A stretch of 64,000 nucleotides of DNA, taken from positions 1 to 64,000 of the forward strand of contig NZ_SDOY01000110.1 in NCBI RefSeq assembly GCF_004117935.1. The letters run 5' to 3'. The position numbers and the translations under genes are program-made. This document shows, piece by piece, positions 51,302-61,158 of the stretch (within the stretch, counting starts at the first letter, position 1; each line of letters begins with the position of its first letter). Below the pieces are notes generated by a model. That model made no database searches. It was given only the letters and a program-made list of their open reading frames with translations, and was not told the origin of the DNA. Source of the DNA: Streptomyces roseicoloratus (GTDB lineage: Bacteria > Actinomycetota > Actinomycetes > Streptomycetales > Streptomycetaceae).

Positions 51302-54300
51302 TCAAGTGGGTGGGACGGGAGTCTCAGAATGTGAACGGGACGGGGGACGGTTTCCGCCGGTCAACGCCACCTCGCCGGGCAGCGGGTACTCGTCCCGCAC
51401 CAGGGCGCGGCGCAGCCGGTACTCGTCCAGCGGCCCCGAGAAGGCCATGCCCTGCCCGTGGGTGCAGCCCATGGAACGCAGGGCGATGACCTGCTCGGGC
51501 ATGTCCACGCCGTCGGCCACGGACTGCATCCCGAGGTCGCCCGCGATCCTCAGCAGCCCGCTGGTGATCTTCCGCAGTCTGGCCGATTCCACGATGCCCT
51601 CGACCAGGCCCCGGTCCAGCTTCAGTATGTCGACCGGAAGCCTCCGGAGGGCGTTGATGGCGGCGTGTCCGCTGCCGAACCCGTCGAGCGCGATCCGCAC
51701 GCCCAGCCGGCGCAGCGCGGCCAGCCGCTGCTCCAGCTCGTCGAAGGAGACCCTCGGGTCCCGGGGGTCGCTGTCGGCCAGCTCGAGGATCAGGGAACCC
51801 GAGGGCAGCCCGTGCCGGGTGAGCAGCGACTCGACGGAGCCGAGCGGCATGGAGCGGTCCAGCAGGCGGCGCGCGGAGACCCGGACGGTCACCGGCGTGC
51901 GGTGGCCGGTTCCGGCCCGTTCGGCGGCCTGCTCCACGGCCTCCTCCAGGAGCCAGCGGCCCAGCTCGGCGGTGCGCTCGCCGTCGTCCGCGGCCCGCAG
52001 GAACTCGGCCGGGGTGAAGAGGATGCCCTGGGCGGAGCGCCAGCGGGCCTGCGCGGCGACGGCCGCGATCCGGCCGGTGCCCAGGTCCACCACGGGCTGG
52101 TGCAGCAGGGCGAACTCGCCGTCGTGCAGCGCGGTCCGCAGCCGGGCGGCCAGCTCGGTGCGCCGGACCACCTCGGCCTGCATCTGCGGGGCGTAGAGCT
52201 CGACCCGGTCCTTGCCGCCGGCCTTGGCCCGGTACATGGCCAGGTCGGCGTTGCGCAGCAGGTCGCCCACGCCGATGCCGGGCTCGGCGAAGGCCACGCC
52301 GATGGAGGCGGCGACCCGCACCTCGCCGCCGTCGACGCGGTACGGCTGGGAGAGCGTGCGCCGCAGCCGGTCGGCGATCTCGTGCACCCGGCGCTCCCGT
52401 TCGGCCCGGTCACGGCCGCCGTCGCCGAGGATGAGCGCGGCGAACTCGTCGCCGCCGAGCCGGGCCGCGGTGTCGCCGGCCCGTACGGAGTCGTGGAGCC
52501 GGCGCGCGGCCTGGACGAGCAGCTCGTCGCCCGCCTGGTGCCCGAGCCGGTCGTTGACGGCCTTGAAGCCGTCGAGGTCGATGAAGAGCACGGCGGTGCC
52601 CGGGTCGGAGGCCCGGCGGCCGCTCAGGGCCGCGCGCACCCGCTCGGTGAACAGGGCCCGGTTGGGCAGGTCGGTGAGCGGGTCGTGCTCCGCGTTGTGC
52701 CGCAACTGGGCCTGGAGGCGCACGCGTTCGGTCACGTCACGACTGTTGAAGATCAGGCCGCCCTGGTGGCGGTTGACGGTGGACTCGACGTTGAGCCAGT
52801 CGCCGCGGCCGGACCGGAAGCGGCACTCGATCCGCGTGGTGGGCTCCTCGGACGGCGGCGCGGCCAGGAAGCGGCGCACCTCGTGCACGACGGCGCCCAG
52901 GTCCTCGGGGTGGATCAGCGAGGCCAGTTCGGACCCGATCAGCTCCTCCGCCTCGCGGCCGTACACTCCGGCGGCGGCGGGGCTGACGTAGCGGAGTATC
53001 CCGGTGGGGGCGGCGATCATGATGACGTCGCTCGAACCCTGCACGAGGGACCTGAAGTGGTTCTCCTTCTGGGCCAGTTCGTGGGTGAGGGCGATGTTGT
53101 CGAGCAGCATGATGCCCTGGCGGACGACCAGCGCGAGAACGACCGTGCAGCCGGTGAGGACGACGACGCGGTCCACTCTGCGTCCCTCGACGACGTTGTA
53201 CAGGATGCCGAGCGTGCAGACCGCGGCCGCGAGGTACGGCGTGAGGGCGGCGAGCGACCCGGCGAGCGGGCGGCTGTGGGGCTGCCGGGCGCGGACGGCG
53301 GGGGGCGGCGGTTCGGCGTGCCGTCGCACGCCCCAGGGCGCGTAGGCGAGCAGCAGCGAGCCCGCGAACCAGCCGGCGTCGAGGAGCTGGCCCGAGCTGT
53401 AGTGCTCGCGCAGCAGGGGCGAGGTGAACAGCGCGTCGCACAGCACGGTGAGCGCGAGGGCGGCGATGGCGGTGTTGATCGCGGAGCGGTTGATGTGGGA
53501 GCGGCGGAAGTGCAGCGCCAGGACCATGCTGACGAGCACGATGTCGAGCAGCGGATACGCGAGCGAGAGCGCCGCCCGGGCCACGCTCTCGCCCGGCACG
53601 TACGCGGTGTGGGCGAGGGCGAGGCTCCAGGACAGGGTCAGCAGGGAGCCGCCGATCAGCCAGGCGTCGAGGGCCAGACAGACCCAGCCGGCGCGGGTCA
53701 CGGGCTTCTTGGCGAGGACGAGCAGGCCGACGATGGCGGGCGGCGCGAAGAGCAGGAAGCACAGGTCGGCGACGGAGGGGCTCGGCACCTCCCGGCGGAG
53801 CACGACCTCGTACCAGCCCCAGACGGCGTTGCCCGCGGCGGCCATGAACGACGAGAAGGCGAAGAGGTACCAGGCGTGGCGGAAGCCGTGCCCGTGGCCC
53901 CGGGCGTAGCGGAAGCAGGAGACGGCGGCGGCGAGCGCGGCGGCACTGAGGCCGAAGTCACCCATGACGAGGGCGAGTTGCTCGGATCCCCAGCCGAGGG
54001 CGGCGCCGGTGGCGTATCCGCCGCAGAGGAGACCGAGGCCGATCTGGGCGACTGCCCCGTCCTGGCCCGGCCCCGGCTGCCCGGGTGCGCCGGTGCGGGC
54101 CCGCGGCCCAGGCCCGCCGGCCGCGACGGGCCGCCGCCGGGCGAGCGTGCCGGTGGTCACCGCTTCCTCCGGGGCCTCGCCGGGATGCTCGTGCGCGGAC
54201 TGGCCGGCGAACCCGGTCCGCGACCGGTCCGACGCGGCCGCCTCGTGCCCGCCGCAGCCGCCGGAGACCTCGTCGTGCCGCCCGCAGAGGCTGTCGGGCG

Positions 54301-54664
54301 CGGAATCCCCGGGCGGCGCCCCGCCGCCACCGGCACCCCGTCCGCCGCCCCCGCCGGGCGGGCCGTCACCCGCGCGCGGCACGGGTACGGGTGCGGCCAC
54401 GGCGCCCGGCTCGGCGACACGGTCGGGTCCGGGCGCGACCGGCGGTGGACCGCCGGACACGGAGGCACGGTCGGCCCGGGAGGCACGGTCGGCCCCGGAC
54501 GTGCGGTCGGCCCCGGACGTGCGGTCGGGCTGGTCCGGGACGGGCCGGTCCGGCAGGGCGGCTGTGAGGCGCGCGGGGATGGCCGGCGGCACCGCCGCGT
54601 CGGATCGTGGGACGCCCGGCCGTGCTTCACCCGTCGCCCCCCTCGGAATCTGATGTCCCGTCAC
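51302..54664 (-). CDS. cdgC: Membrane PAS-GGDEF-EAL c-di-GMP protein
   Basis: A large signalling protein (1120 residues from GTG 54664; first ~200 low-complexity Pro/Ala/Gly-rich). About nine to ten membrane helices (~205-530) precede a PAS domain (~540-655), a GGDEF domain (~665-830) and an EAL-type domain (~840-1095). The GGDEF signature RLGGDEFAALI is intact, so cyclase activity is expected. The EAL domain looks impaired: AVAAQARWR replaces the EALxRW core, LDGFGSGH replaces the DDFGxGxSS motif and ADGVDM replaces the EGVE motif. GTG 54160 (GGAGGA upstream) would remove the disordered N-terminus; 54733 is the longest frame. The symbol is from remembered gene order and domain layout. Confidence 0.82.
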   Translation of the reverse strand: MTGHQIPRGATGEARPGVPRSDAAVPPAIPARLTAALPDRPVPDQPDRTSGADRTSGADRASRADRASVSGGPPPVAPGPDRVAEPGAVAAPVPVPRAGDGPPGGGGGRGAGGGGAPPGDSAPDSLCGRHDEVSGGCGGHEAAASDRSRTGFAGQSAHEHPGEAPEEAVTTGTLARRRPVAAGGPGPRARTGAPGQPGPGQDGAVAQIGLGLLCGGYATGAALGWGSEQLALVMGDFGLSAAALAAAVSCFRYARGHGHGFRHAWYLFAFSSFMAAAGNAVWGWYEVVLRREVPSPSVADLCFLLFAPPAIVGLLVLAKKPVTRAGWVCLALDAWLIGGSLLTLSWSLALAHTAYVPGESVARAALSLAYPLLDIVLVSMVLALHFRRSHINRSAINTAIAALALTVLCDALFTSPLLREHYSSGQLLDAGWFAGSLLLAYAPWGVRRHAEPPPPAVRARQPHSRPLAGSLAALTPYLAAAVCTLGILYNVVEGRRVDRVVVLTGCTVVLALVVRQGIMLLDNIALTHELAQKENHFRSLVQGSSDVIMIAAPTGILRYVSPAAAGVYGREAEELIGSELASLIHPEDLGAVVHEVRRFLAAPPSEEPTTRIECRFRSGRGDWLNVESTVNRHQGGLIFNSRDVTERVRLQAQLRHNAEHDPLTDLPNRALFTERVRAALSGRRASDPGTAVLFIDLDGFKAVNDRLGHQAGDELLVQAARRLHDSVRAGDTAARLGGDEFAALILGDGGRDRAERERRVHEIADRLRRTLSQPYRVDGGEVRVAASIGVAFAEPGIGVGDLLRNADLAMYRAKAGGKDRVELYAPQMQAEVVRRTELAARLRTALHDGEFALLHQPVVDLGTGRIAAVAAQARWRSAQGILFTPAEFLRAADDGERTAELGRWLLEEAVEQAAERAGTGHRTPVTVRVSARRLLDRSMPLGSVESLLTRHGLPSGSLILELADSDPRDPRVSFDELEQRLAALRRLGVRIALDGFGSGHAAINALRRLPVDILKLDRGLVEGIVESARLRKITSGLLRIAGDLGMQSVADGVDMPEQVIALRSMGCTHGQGMAFSGPLDEYRLRRALVRDEYPLPGEVALTGGNRPPSRSHSETPVPPT

Positions 54665-54818
54665 TTCGCTCCCCAGCGTCTGCCCGTTCTCGACGCAGTC
54701 CCCCGCTCCGGGACCATACACCAGGATCGTCACTCAGGGACAGGGTCACAGTACTCTCCGTGACGGACAGGGGGCTTGTGAGGAGCGCGTTCGGGGGCGC
54801 ACGCCCTCCGGCGCCGGC

Positions 54819-55781
54819 TCAGGTGGTCAGCACCACGTTCGCCGGCTCCTCGCCCGCCGCGAAGCGGGTGACCTGCGCCGCGATCAGCCGCTTGGCGCGC
54901 GGCATGAACGCCGAGGTGGAGCCGCCCACATGAGGGCTGATCAGCACGCCGGGAGCGTGCCAGAGCGGGTGTCCGGCGGGCAGCGGCTCCGGGTCGGTGA
55001 CGTCGAGCGCCGCGGTGATCCGGCCGCTCTCCACCTCCTTCAGGAGCGCGGTGGTGTCCACGACCGGGCCGCGCGCCACGTTGACGAGCAGGGCGCCGTC
55101 CTTCATCCGGGCGAGGAAGCCGGCGTCGGCCAGGTGACGGGTCTGGGGCGTGAGCGGCGTGGAGAGCACCACCACGTCGGCCTCGGGCAGCAGCGCGGGC
55201 AGCCCCGTGAGCGGGTGGACCGGACCGTGAACGGTGGTGCGCGCCGAGCGCGCGACGCGCGTCACCCGCGCGCACTCGAAGGGCGCGAGCCGGTCCTCGA
55301 TGGCCGCGCCGATCGATCCGTAGCCCACGATCAGCACGGACTTGTCGGCGAGCGCCGGGTAGAAGCCGGCCCGCCACTCCTCGGCGTCCTGGCCGCGCAC
55401 GAAGCCGGGGATGCCGCGCAGCGAGGCGAGGACGAGCGCGAGCGTCAGCTCGGCCGTGCTGGCCTCGTGCACGCCCCTCGCGTTGCACAGGCGCACGCCG
55501 GGGCGCAGCAGGCCGATGCCGGGGGTGACGTGGTCGACGCCCGCGGAGAGGGTCTGCACGATCCTCACCGAGGCCATGCCGCCGAGCGGCCGTACGGCGA
55601 CCTCCTCGCCCTTCATGTACGGCACGACGTAGAAGGCGCAGCGGGCGGGATCGGCGGGGAACTCCGGCCCGCCGTCCCAGAAGCGGTAGTTCAGGCCGGA
55701 CGCGCCCGGTTCGGGAAGTCCGTCGATCTCGTCCGCGGGAATCGGAAGCCACACGTCAGCGGCGGTGTCGTCGAGTGTCAT
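54819..55781 (-). CDS. D-2-hydroxyacid dehydrogenase family protein
   Basis: A 320-residue NAD(P)-dependent dehydrogenase. NAD motif IVGYGSIGAAIEDRL near residue 150, catalytic arginine in LVNVARGPVVD near 235, glutamate in DVTDPEPLPAGHPL near 263 and histidine in LISPHVGGST near 283. It reduces a 2-keto acid or works as glyoxylate/hydroxypyruvate reductase; the substrate is not evident. ATG 55781. Divergent from the aldo/keto reductase gene 74 bp away. Confidence 0.92.
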   Translation of the reverse strand: MTLDDTAADVWLPIPADEIDGLPEPGASGLNYRFWDGGPEFPADPARCAFYVVPYMKGEEVAVRPLGGMASVRIVQTLSAGVDHVTPGIGLLRPGVRLCNARGVHEASTAELTLALVLASLRGIPGFVRGQDAEEWRAGFYPALADKSVLIVGYGSIGAAIEDRLAPFECARVTRVARSARTTVHGPVHPLTGLPALLPEADVVVLSTPLTPQTRHLADAGFLARMKDGALLVNVARGPVVDTTALLKEVESGRITAALDVTDPEPLPAGHPLWHAPGVLISPHVGGSTSAFMPRAKRLIAAQVTRFAAGEEPANVVLTT

Positions 55782-55855
55782 GACCGGGAGGCTATGCGAA
55801 GAATCCCGTGCGCCATTGGTTACTTTGGGGGCTGCACAGGGAGGGGTACCGGCAG

Positions 55856-56857
55856 GTGGAGCGCAGGACGATCGGGGCGGCGGCGCTCGGTGTGGGGGCG
55901 GTGGGCCTCGGATGCATGCCGATGAGCTGGGCGTACAGCGCCTCGCAACGGCGGGGCGACCGCTCGCTGCGGACGGTGCACGCGGCCCTGGACGCCGGTG
56001 TGAACCTGCTGGACACCGCCGACATGTACGGCCCGTTCACCAACGAGCTGCTGCTGGGGCGGGTGTTGAAGGAGCGCCGGGCGGACGCCTTCGTGTCGAC
56101 GAAGTGCGGGCTGCTCGTGGGCGACGGGCACATGGTGGCCAACGGCCGTCCCGCGTACGTCCGCAGGGCCTGCGACGCCTCGCTGCGGCGGCTGCAGACC
56201 GACGTGATCGACCTGTACCAGCTGCACCGCGCCGATCCCGAGGTGCCGGTGGAGGAGACCTGGGGCGCGATGGCGGACCTGGTGCGGGCGGGCAAGGTCC
56301 GCGCGCTCGGTCTGTGCGCCGTGGACGCCCGGTCCGCCCGGCGGGGCGCGCCGGGCGGCGGCTACGAGGGAACGATCCGGCAGCTGGAGCGGATCCAGCA
56401 GGTCTTCCCGGTGAGCGCGGTCGAGGCGGAGCTGTCGGTCTGGTCGCCCGAGGCCCTGGGGCGGCTGCTGCCGTGGTGCGCGGCACGCGGTGTCGGCTTC
56501 CTGGCGGCGATGCCGCTGGGCAGCGGGTTCCTGACCGGGACGCTGACGCCCGGCGGCGGCTTCGAGGCGGACGACCCGCGCGCCCGGCACCCGCGCTTCA
56601 CCGCCGAGATGATGGCGGCGAACCAGCCGCTGGTGGCGGGGCTGCGCCGGATCGCGGCCCGGCACGGCGCGGACGTCACCCCGGCGCAGGTCGCCCTGGC
56701 CTGGGTGCTGTCCCGCGGCCCGCACGTCATCCCGGTCCCGGGCGCCAAGCGGGAACGCTGGGCGGTGGAGAACGCGCGGGCCGCGGACCTGCGCCTCGAC
56801 ACGACGGACCTCGCGGAGATCGCGGCTTTGCCGGCGGCCAGGGGATCCTGGGACTGA
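55856..56857 (+). CDS. Aldo/keto reductase
   Basis: A 333-residue NADPH-dependent reductase. The catalytic tetrad is complete: Asp and Tyr in LLDTADMYG, Lys in VSTKCGLL and His in YQLHRADPEVP. The C-terminal NADP-binding part contains VIPVPGAKRERW. GTG 55856 is chosen because the family N-terminus (RRTIGAAALGVGAVGLGCMPM region) starts there and GGGAGGGG lies upstream; the frame to 55808 is longer. Substrate unknown. Confidence 0.92.
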   Translation: MERRTIGAAALGVGAVGLGCMPMSWAYSASQRRGDRSLRTVHAALDAGVNLLDTADMYGPFTNELLLGRVLKERRADAFVSTKCGLLVGDGHMVANGRPAYVRRACDASLRRLQTDVIDLYQLHRADPEVPVEETWGAMADLVRAGKVRALGLCAVDARSARRGAPGGGYEGTIRQLERIQQVFPVSAVEAELSVWSPEALGRLLPWCAARGVGFLAAMPLGSGFLTGTLTPGGGFEADDPRARHPRFTAEMMAANQPLVAGLRRIAARHGADVTPAQVALAWVLSRGPHVIPVPGAKRERWAVENARAADLRLDTTDLAEIAALPAARGSWD

Positions 56858-56993
56858 GCCGTCCTCTTCGGCCCGGGGCCTGTCCGGCCCCGGTCCGCCG
56901 GGCGGCAGCGGGTTCACGCCGCCGATGGCGGGAACCCGATCGGGACGAGCGGCGTTCACGACGAGGGGCCGCCGCGCCGGAAGGGGCCGCAGC

Positions 56994-58199
56994 ATGGTTC
57001 GGAACCACGTGCGAGACCGCGAAGGACGCCGGGGCCGGGGGTTCGTGGCCGCTGTGGCGGGCGTCGCCGCACTGCTGCTGGCCGCCGGATGTGCGTCGGA
57101 CGGGGACGGGGACGCCGTCGGTCCCTCCGCCTCCGCTCCCCCGTCCGCCTCCGCTCCCCCGTCCGCCTCCTCGCCGCCGCCTGCCTCCCCGCCGCCGGCG
57201 CCCGCCGCGGGCACGGTGCGGGTCGCGGGCACGCTGACCGACGGCCTGAAGTCGCCGTGGGGCCTGGCCGGGCTGCCCGGCGGTGACCTGCTCGTCTCCT
57301 CGCGCGACGAGCGGACGATCACCCGGGTCGACGGGCGGACGGGCCGGCAGACCCCGCTGGGCGAGGTGCCCGGGGTGGTGCCGGGCGGCGAGGGCGGCCT
57401 GATGGGCCTGGCCGTGCGGGACGGCTGGGTGTACGCGTACCTGACGGCGGACGAGGACAACCGGATCGTCCGGATGCGGTACGGCGGCGGGGCGGGCGAC
57501 CGGCTCGGCGCGCCGGAGCCGGTCCTGACGGGCATCCCGAAGGGCTTCGTCCACAACGGCGGGCGGATCGCCTTCGGACCGGACGGGATGCTGTACGCGG
57601 GGACCGGCGAGACGGGCCGGACCGGGCTCGCCCAGGACAAGGGCTCGCTCGGCGGGAAGATCCTGCGGATGACGCCCGAGGGCCGGCCGGCGCCGGGCAA
57701 TCCGTTCCCGGGCTCCGTCGTGTACTCGTACGGGCACCGCAACGTCCAGGGACTGGCCTGGGACGGCGACGGGCGGCTGTGGGCGGCCGAGTTCGGCCAG
57801 GACACCTGGGACGAACTGAACCGGATCGAGCCGGGCCGGAACTACGGGTGGCCGGTCGTGGAGGGCCGGGCCGGGCGGGACGGCTACACGGACCCGGTGG
57901 CCCAGTGGCGGACCGGGGAGGCCTCGCCCAGCGGCATCGCGTTCGCGCGCGGAGCGGTCTGGATGGCCGGTCTGCGGGGCGAACGGCTGTGGCGGATCCC
58001 GCTCTCCGGTGCGGAACGATCCGGGGAGCCGCAGGCGTTCCTCAAGGGTGAGTACGGGCGGCTGCGCACGGTCCTGGCGACCGGTGACGGCTCCCGGCTG
58101 TGGCTGGTGACCAGCGAGACGGACACCCGGGGCACTCCGGAGTCCGGTGACGACCGGATCCTCCGGCTGGAGGTCGGTGAGGGCCCTGTCCGACGCTGA
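56994..58199 (+). CDS. PQQ-type glucose/sorbosone dehydrogenase-like lipoprotein
   Basis: A 401-residue lipoprotein: lipobox LLAAGC near residue 31, a Pro/Ser/Ala-rich spacer, then a six-bladed beta-propeller like soluble PQQ-dependent aldose dehydrogenases (YliI/GSDH). Visible blocks are SPWGLAGLPGGDLLV, GGEGGLMGLAV, the catalytic histidine in FVHNGGRIAFGPDGMLY and YSYGHRNVQGLAW. It should oxidise sugars or derivatives outside the membrane using PQQ. ATG 56994 with AAGGGG upstream; the frame from 56925 is longer. Confidence 0.9.
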   Translation: MVRNHVRDREGRRGRGFVAAVAGVAALLLAAGCASDGDGDAVGPSASAPPSASAPPSASSPPPASPPPAPAAGTVRVAGTLTDGLKSPWGLAGLPGGDLLVSSRDERTITRVDGRTGRQTPLGEVPGVVPGGEGGLMGLAVRDGWVYAYLTADEDNRIVRMRYGGGAGDRLGAPEPVLTGIPKGFVHNGGRIAFGPDGMLYAGTGETGRTGLAQDKGSLGGKILRMTPEGRPAPGNPFPGSVVYSYGHRNVQGLAWDGDGRLWAAEFGQDTWDELNRIEPGRNYGWPVVEGRAGRDGYTDPVAQWRTGEASPSGIAFARGAVWMAGLRGERLWRIPLSGAERSGEPQAFLKGEYGRLRTVLATGDGSRLWLVTSETDTRGTPESGDDRILRLEVGEGPVRR

Positions 58200-58287
58200 T
58201 CCGCCGGACAGGCCCCCGGACCGGGCGGGCCGGCGGGTCGTGAGCCCCGTCCGGGATCGGCGGGCACCTCAGAGGGAGGCGGAGCAC

Positions 58288-58629
58288 GTGTTCAACCTGA
58301 TGGAAGAGCTCTTCGCGCCGGGCCGCAAGCACACCGACGAGGAGCGGCAGCGGCTCGCCCTGACCCGGGAGGACGTGGGCGACGGCGATCCGTACCGGGG
58401 CCCGATAGACCTGGCCTCGGGCAAGGTGACGATACGCGTCCCCGTCCAGGCCGGGGACGCCCCGTCCGAGGCCGCCTCACCCGACGAGGCCTCGTCTCAG
58501 GACGCCGCGTCCGAGGAGGCCGTGCCCGAGGAGGCCGTGCCCGCGGAGGCCGTGCCCGCGGACGACGCCTCGCCGCACGACTCCTCACCCGGGAACAGCT
58601 CGCCCGGGGACGGCTCGTCGGCGGTCTGA
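58288..58629 (+). CDS. DUF6191-type small protein
   Basis: A 113-residue protein; the first ~55 residues (FNLMEELFAPGRKHTDEERQ, VTI core) match a small actinobacterial family (DUF6191). The rest is acidic and repetitive, with EEAVP-like five-residue repeats, and probably disordered. GTG 58288 follows AGAGGGAGG. It lies 88 bp after the sugar dehydrogenase and may be co-transcribed. Function unknown. Confidence 0.75.
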   Translation: MFNLMEELFAPGRKHTDEERQRLALTREDVGDGDPYRGPIDLASGKVTIRVPVQAGDAPSEAASPDEASSQDAASEEAVPEEAVPAEAVPADDASPHDSSPGNSSPGDGSSAV

Positions 58630-58825
58630 CGGCTGGTGCGCCCCTCGGCGAGCCGGCGCGGGGCGTCCTGCTCGCCGAGCGGTGAGGCCGAAGACGTCCT
58701 CCTCGGGTCCGCCGTGCTCCGCCGGAGCCGCCGGAGCCGCCGGCCTGCGCGGGGCGTCGCCGGAAGCGACGGCTCGGCTCGTGTCGATGTGGGCCAGGAG
58801 CGCCTCGGCCTGCCGGAGCGCGAAC

Positions 58826-58919
58826 GGCGTCAGCTCGGCGGCGCCGTCACCCGAAGGGCGTCAGCTCGGCGCCGTCGTCACCCGAAGGGCGTCAGCTCGG
58901 CGCCGTCGTCACCCGGCGG
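58826..58919. repeat. ~31-bp direct repeats at the MMPL 3' end
   Basis: GGCGTCAGCTCGGCG plus a GCCGTC(GTC)ACCCG segment occurs three times in a row; the last copy contains the stop of the MMPL gene (TGA at 58909-58911, minus strand). Slippage at the 3' end of the gene is the simplest origin. Confidence 0.85.
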
Positions 58920-61158
58920 TATCGCGAACGTCCTCGTTCTCCTCCGCCTGGCCCACGGCCACCCGCTGCACCGGTATCGTCGCGGCGATCTTCGCACGGG
59001 TGTCGGCGGCGACCCGGCACTCGGGCGGCTCGATGCTGATCCGGGGCAGGTGCCGGTCGAGCCGGCGGGGCAGCCACCAGTTGGCGCCGCCGAGCAGGTG
59101 CATGAGGGCGGGGACGAGGAGGGTGCGCAGGACGAAGGCGTCCAGGGCGACGGCGGCGGCGAGGGCGATGCCGAACATCGCGATGACCCGGTCGCCGGAG
59201 AGGACGAAGGCGAGGAAGACGGAGATCATGATGACCGCCGCCGAGTTGATCACCCGGCTGGTCTCGGCGAGGCCGACCCGGACCGCCCGCCGGTTGTCGC
59301 CGGTCTCCAGCCACTCCTCGTACATCCGGCTGACCAGGAAGACCTGGTAGTCCATGGAGAGTCCGAAGAGCACCGAGACCATGATCACGGGCAGGAAGGG
59401 CTCGATGGGCCCGGCGCTGCCGAGGCCGAGCAGCTCGCTGCCCCAGCCCCACTGGAAGATCGCGACGACGATGCCGAAGGCGGAGGCCACGGCGGCGACG
59501 TTCATCAGCGCGGCCTTGAGCGGGATGCCGATCGAGCGGAAGGCGAGCAGCAGCAGGACGCAGCCGAGGGCGATCACGACGCCGACGAAGAGCGGCAGCT
59601 TGCCGACGATGATCTCGGCGAAGTCGTCGTAGGAGGCGGTGACGCCGCCGACGTGGACCTGGAGCGAGGTGCCGTCCGCGGCCGCCGGCAGGACGTCGTC
59701 GCGGAGCCGGTCGACGAGCTCGCTGGTGGCCTTCGACTGGGGCGAGGAGTCGGGGACGACGGTGAGGACGGCGGTGTCGCCGCCGCCGTTGTACGTGACG
59801 GGCGAGACGGACGCCACGCCCTGGGTGTGGGCGAGCGCGGCCGGGAGCGCGTCGAGGGCGACCCGGTCGTCGGCGCCGTCGAGCTCGGCGACCAGGGTGA
59901 GCGGTCCGTTGGTGCCGGGCCCGAAGCCGTCGGCGATCAGGTCGTAGGCCTGGCGGGTGGTCGCGGTGGCCGGGTTGTTGCCCTGGTCGGAGCTGCCGAG
60001 GTGGAGGGCGAAGGTCGGCAGGGCGAGGACGGCCATGACGACGGCGGCGACCGCGCCGAGCAGCTTGGGGTGCCGTTCGACGAAGGCGGACCAGCGGGCG
60101 GCGAAGCCGGTGGGCAGTTCGGGCTGCGGTCCGTGCTCGGCGAGCTGCCGCCGCTCGCGGCGGCTGAGGGCGCGCATGCCGATGAGGGACAGCAGCGCGG
60201 GCAGCAGGGTGACGGAGGCGGCGACGGTGAGGACGACGGTCAGGGACGCGGCGATGGCCACGCCGTTGAGGAAGCCGAGCCGCAGGATGAGCATGCCCAG
60301 CAGGGCGATGCAGACGGTGGCGCCGGCGAAGACCACGGCGCGTCCGGTGGTGGCGACGGCGATCCGGGCGGCCTCGGCGACCGGCAGGCCGCGTTTGAGC
60401 CCCTTGCGGTGCCGGGTGACGATGAACAGCGCGTAGTCGATGCCGACGCCGAGCCCGATGAGCAGGCCCAGCATGGGCGCGAAGTCGGCGACCGTCATGA
60501 CGTGGCCGAGGAGCACGATCCCCGAGTAGGCGATGCCCACGCTGACCAGGGCGGTCGCGATGGGCAGCAGGGAGGCGGCGAGGGAGCCGAAGGCGAGGAA
60601 GAGGACGACGGCGGCGACGGCCACGCCGACGGCCTCCGCGAGGTGTCCGCCGGGCGCCTCGGTGAGGGCGACGGCGCCGCCGCCGAGCTCCACCCGGACC
60701 TGGTCCGTGGCGGCGGCCTTGGCGGTGTCGACCAGGGCCCGCGCCTGGGCCTCCGGGATGTCGTCGGCCTGCGCGTCGAAGGTGACGGCGGCGTAGGCGG
60801 TGCGCCCGTCCTCGCTGATCTGGCCGGGGGCGGAGCCGTACGGGGAGGTGACGGAGGCGATGCCGGGCAGCGCGTCGACCTTCTTGAGCATGGCGGACAT
60901 CCGCTGCTCGACGTCGGCGGCGCGCACGCTGCCGCGGTCGGTGTGCCAGACGATGGTGTCGGTGTCGCCGCCGGCGCCGGGGAAGCCCTTGTCGAGGAGC
61001 GCGGTGGCGCGGCCCGACTCGGTCCCGGGGACCTCGTAGTCGTTCGAGTACGCGCTTCCCGCGACGGCCGCTCCGGTGACGACCCCGCCGAGCGCGACGA
61101 GCCAGAGCAGAACGGCGACGAGGCGGTGCTTCACGCACCACCGGGCGATGGCTGCCAA
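58909..61158 (-). CDS. MMPL-family RND transporter
   Basis: A 749-residue RND-type exporter. Twelve membrane helices in two similar halves; the first helix (LVAVLLWLVALGGVVTGAAVAG) is followed by a large outside loop (~45-170), then the first six-helix block with GLGVGIDYALFIVTRHRKGLKRG near 235, and a second loop and block with FGLSMDYQVFLVSRMYEEW near 590. These are the typical proton-relay regions (DYxxF). Such proteins export lipids, siderophores or drugs. ATG 61158 is preceded by GGGGAGAA. No regulator lies next to it. Confidence 0.94.
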   Translation of the reverse strand: MAAIARWCVKHRLVAVLLWLVALGGVVTGAAVAGSAYSNDYEVPGTESGRATALLDKGFPGAGGDTDTIVWHTDRGSVRAADVEQRMSAMLKKVDALPGIASVTSPYGSAPGQISEDGRTAYAAVTFDAQADDIPEAQARALVDTAKAAATDQVRVELGGGAVALTEAPGGHLAEAVGVAVAAVVLFLAFGSLAASLLPIATALVSVGIAYSGIVLLGHVMTVADFAPMLGLLIGLGVGIDYALFIVTRHRKGLKRGLPVAEAARIAVATTGRAVVFAGATVCIALLGMLILRLGFLNGVAIAASLTVVLTVAASVTLLPALLSLIGMRALSRRERRQLAEHGPQPELPTGFAARWSAFVERHPKLLGAVAAVVMAVLALPTFALHLGSSDQGNNPATATTRQAYDLIADGFGPGTNGPLTLVAELDGADDRVALDALPAALAHTQGVASVSPVTYNGGGDTAVLTVVPDSSPQSKATSELVDRLRDDVLPAAADGTSLQVHVGGVTASYDDFAEIIVGKLPLFVGVVIALGCVLLLLAFRSIGIPLKAALMNVAAVASAFGIVVAIFQWGWGSELLGLGSAGPIEPFLPVIMVSVLFGLSMDYQVFLVSRMYEEWLETGDNRRAVRVGLAETSRVINSAAVIMISVFLAFVLSGDRVIAMFGIALAAAVALDAFVLRTLLVPALMHLLGGANWWLPRRLDRHLPRISIEPPECRVAADTRAKIAATIPVQRVAVGQAEENEDVRDTAG

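Noticed and set aside
51458..54763. A 1101-codon plus-strand frame opposite the GGDEF/EAL gene.
   Set aside because: No domain, no ribosome binding site, and the minus strand has an obvious multidomain protein.
58826..58919. Possible CRISPR or attachment site at the repeated ~31-bp units.
   Set aside because: Units are adjacent without spacers, no integrase is nearby and no tRNA is visible.
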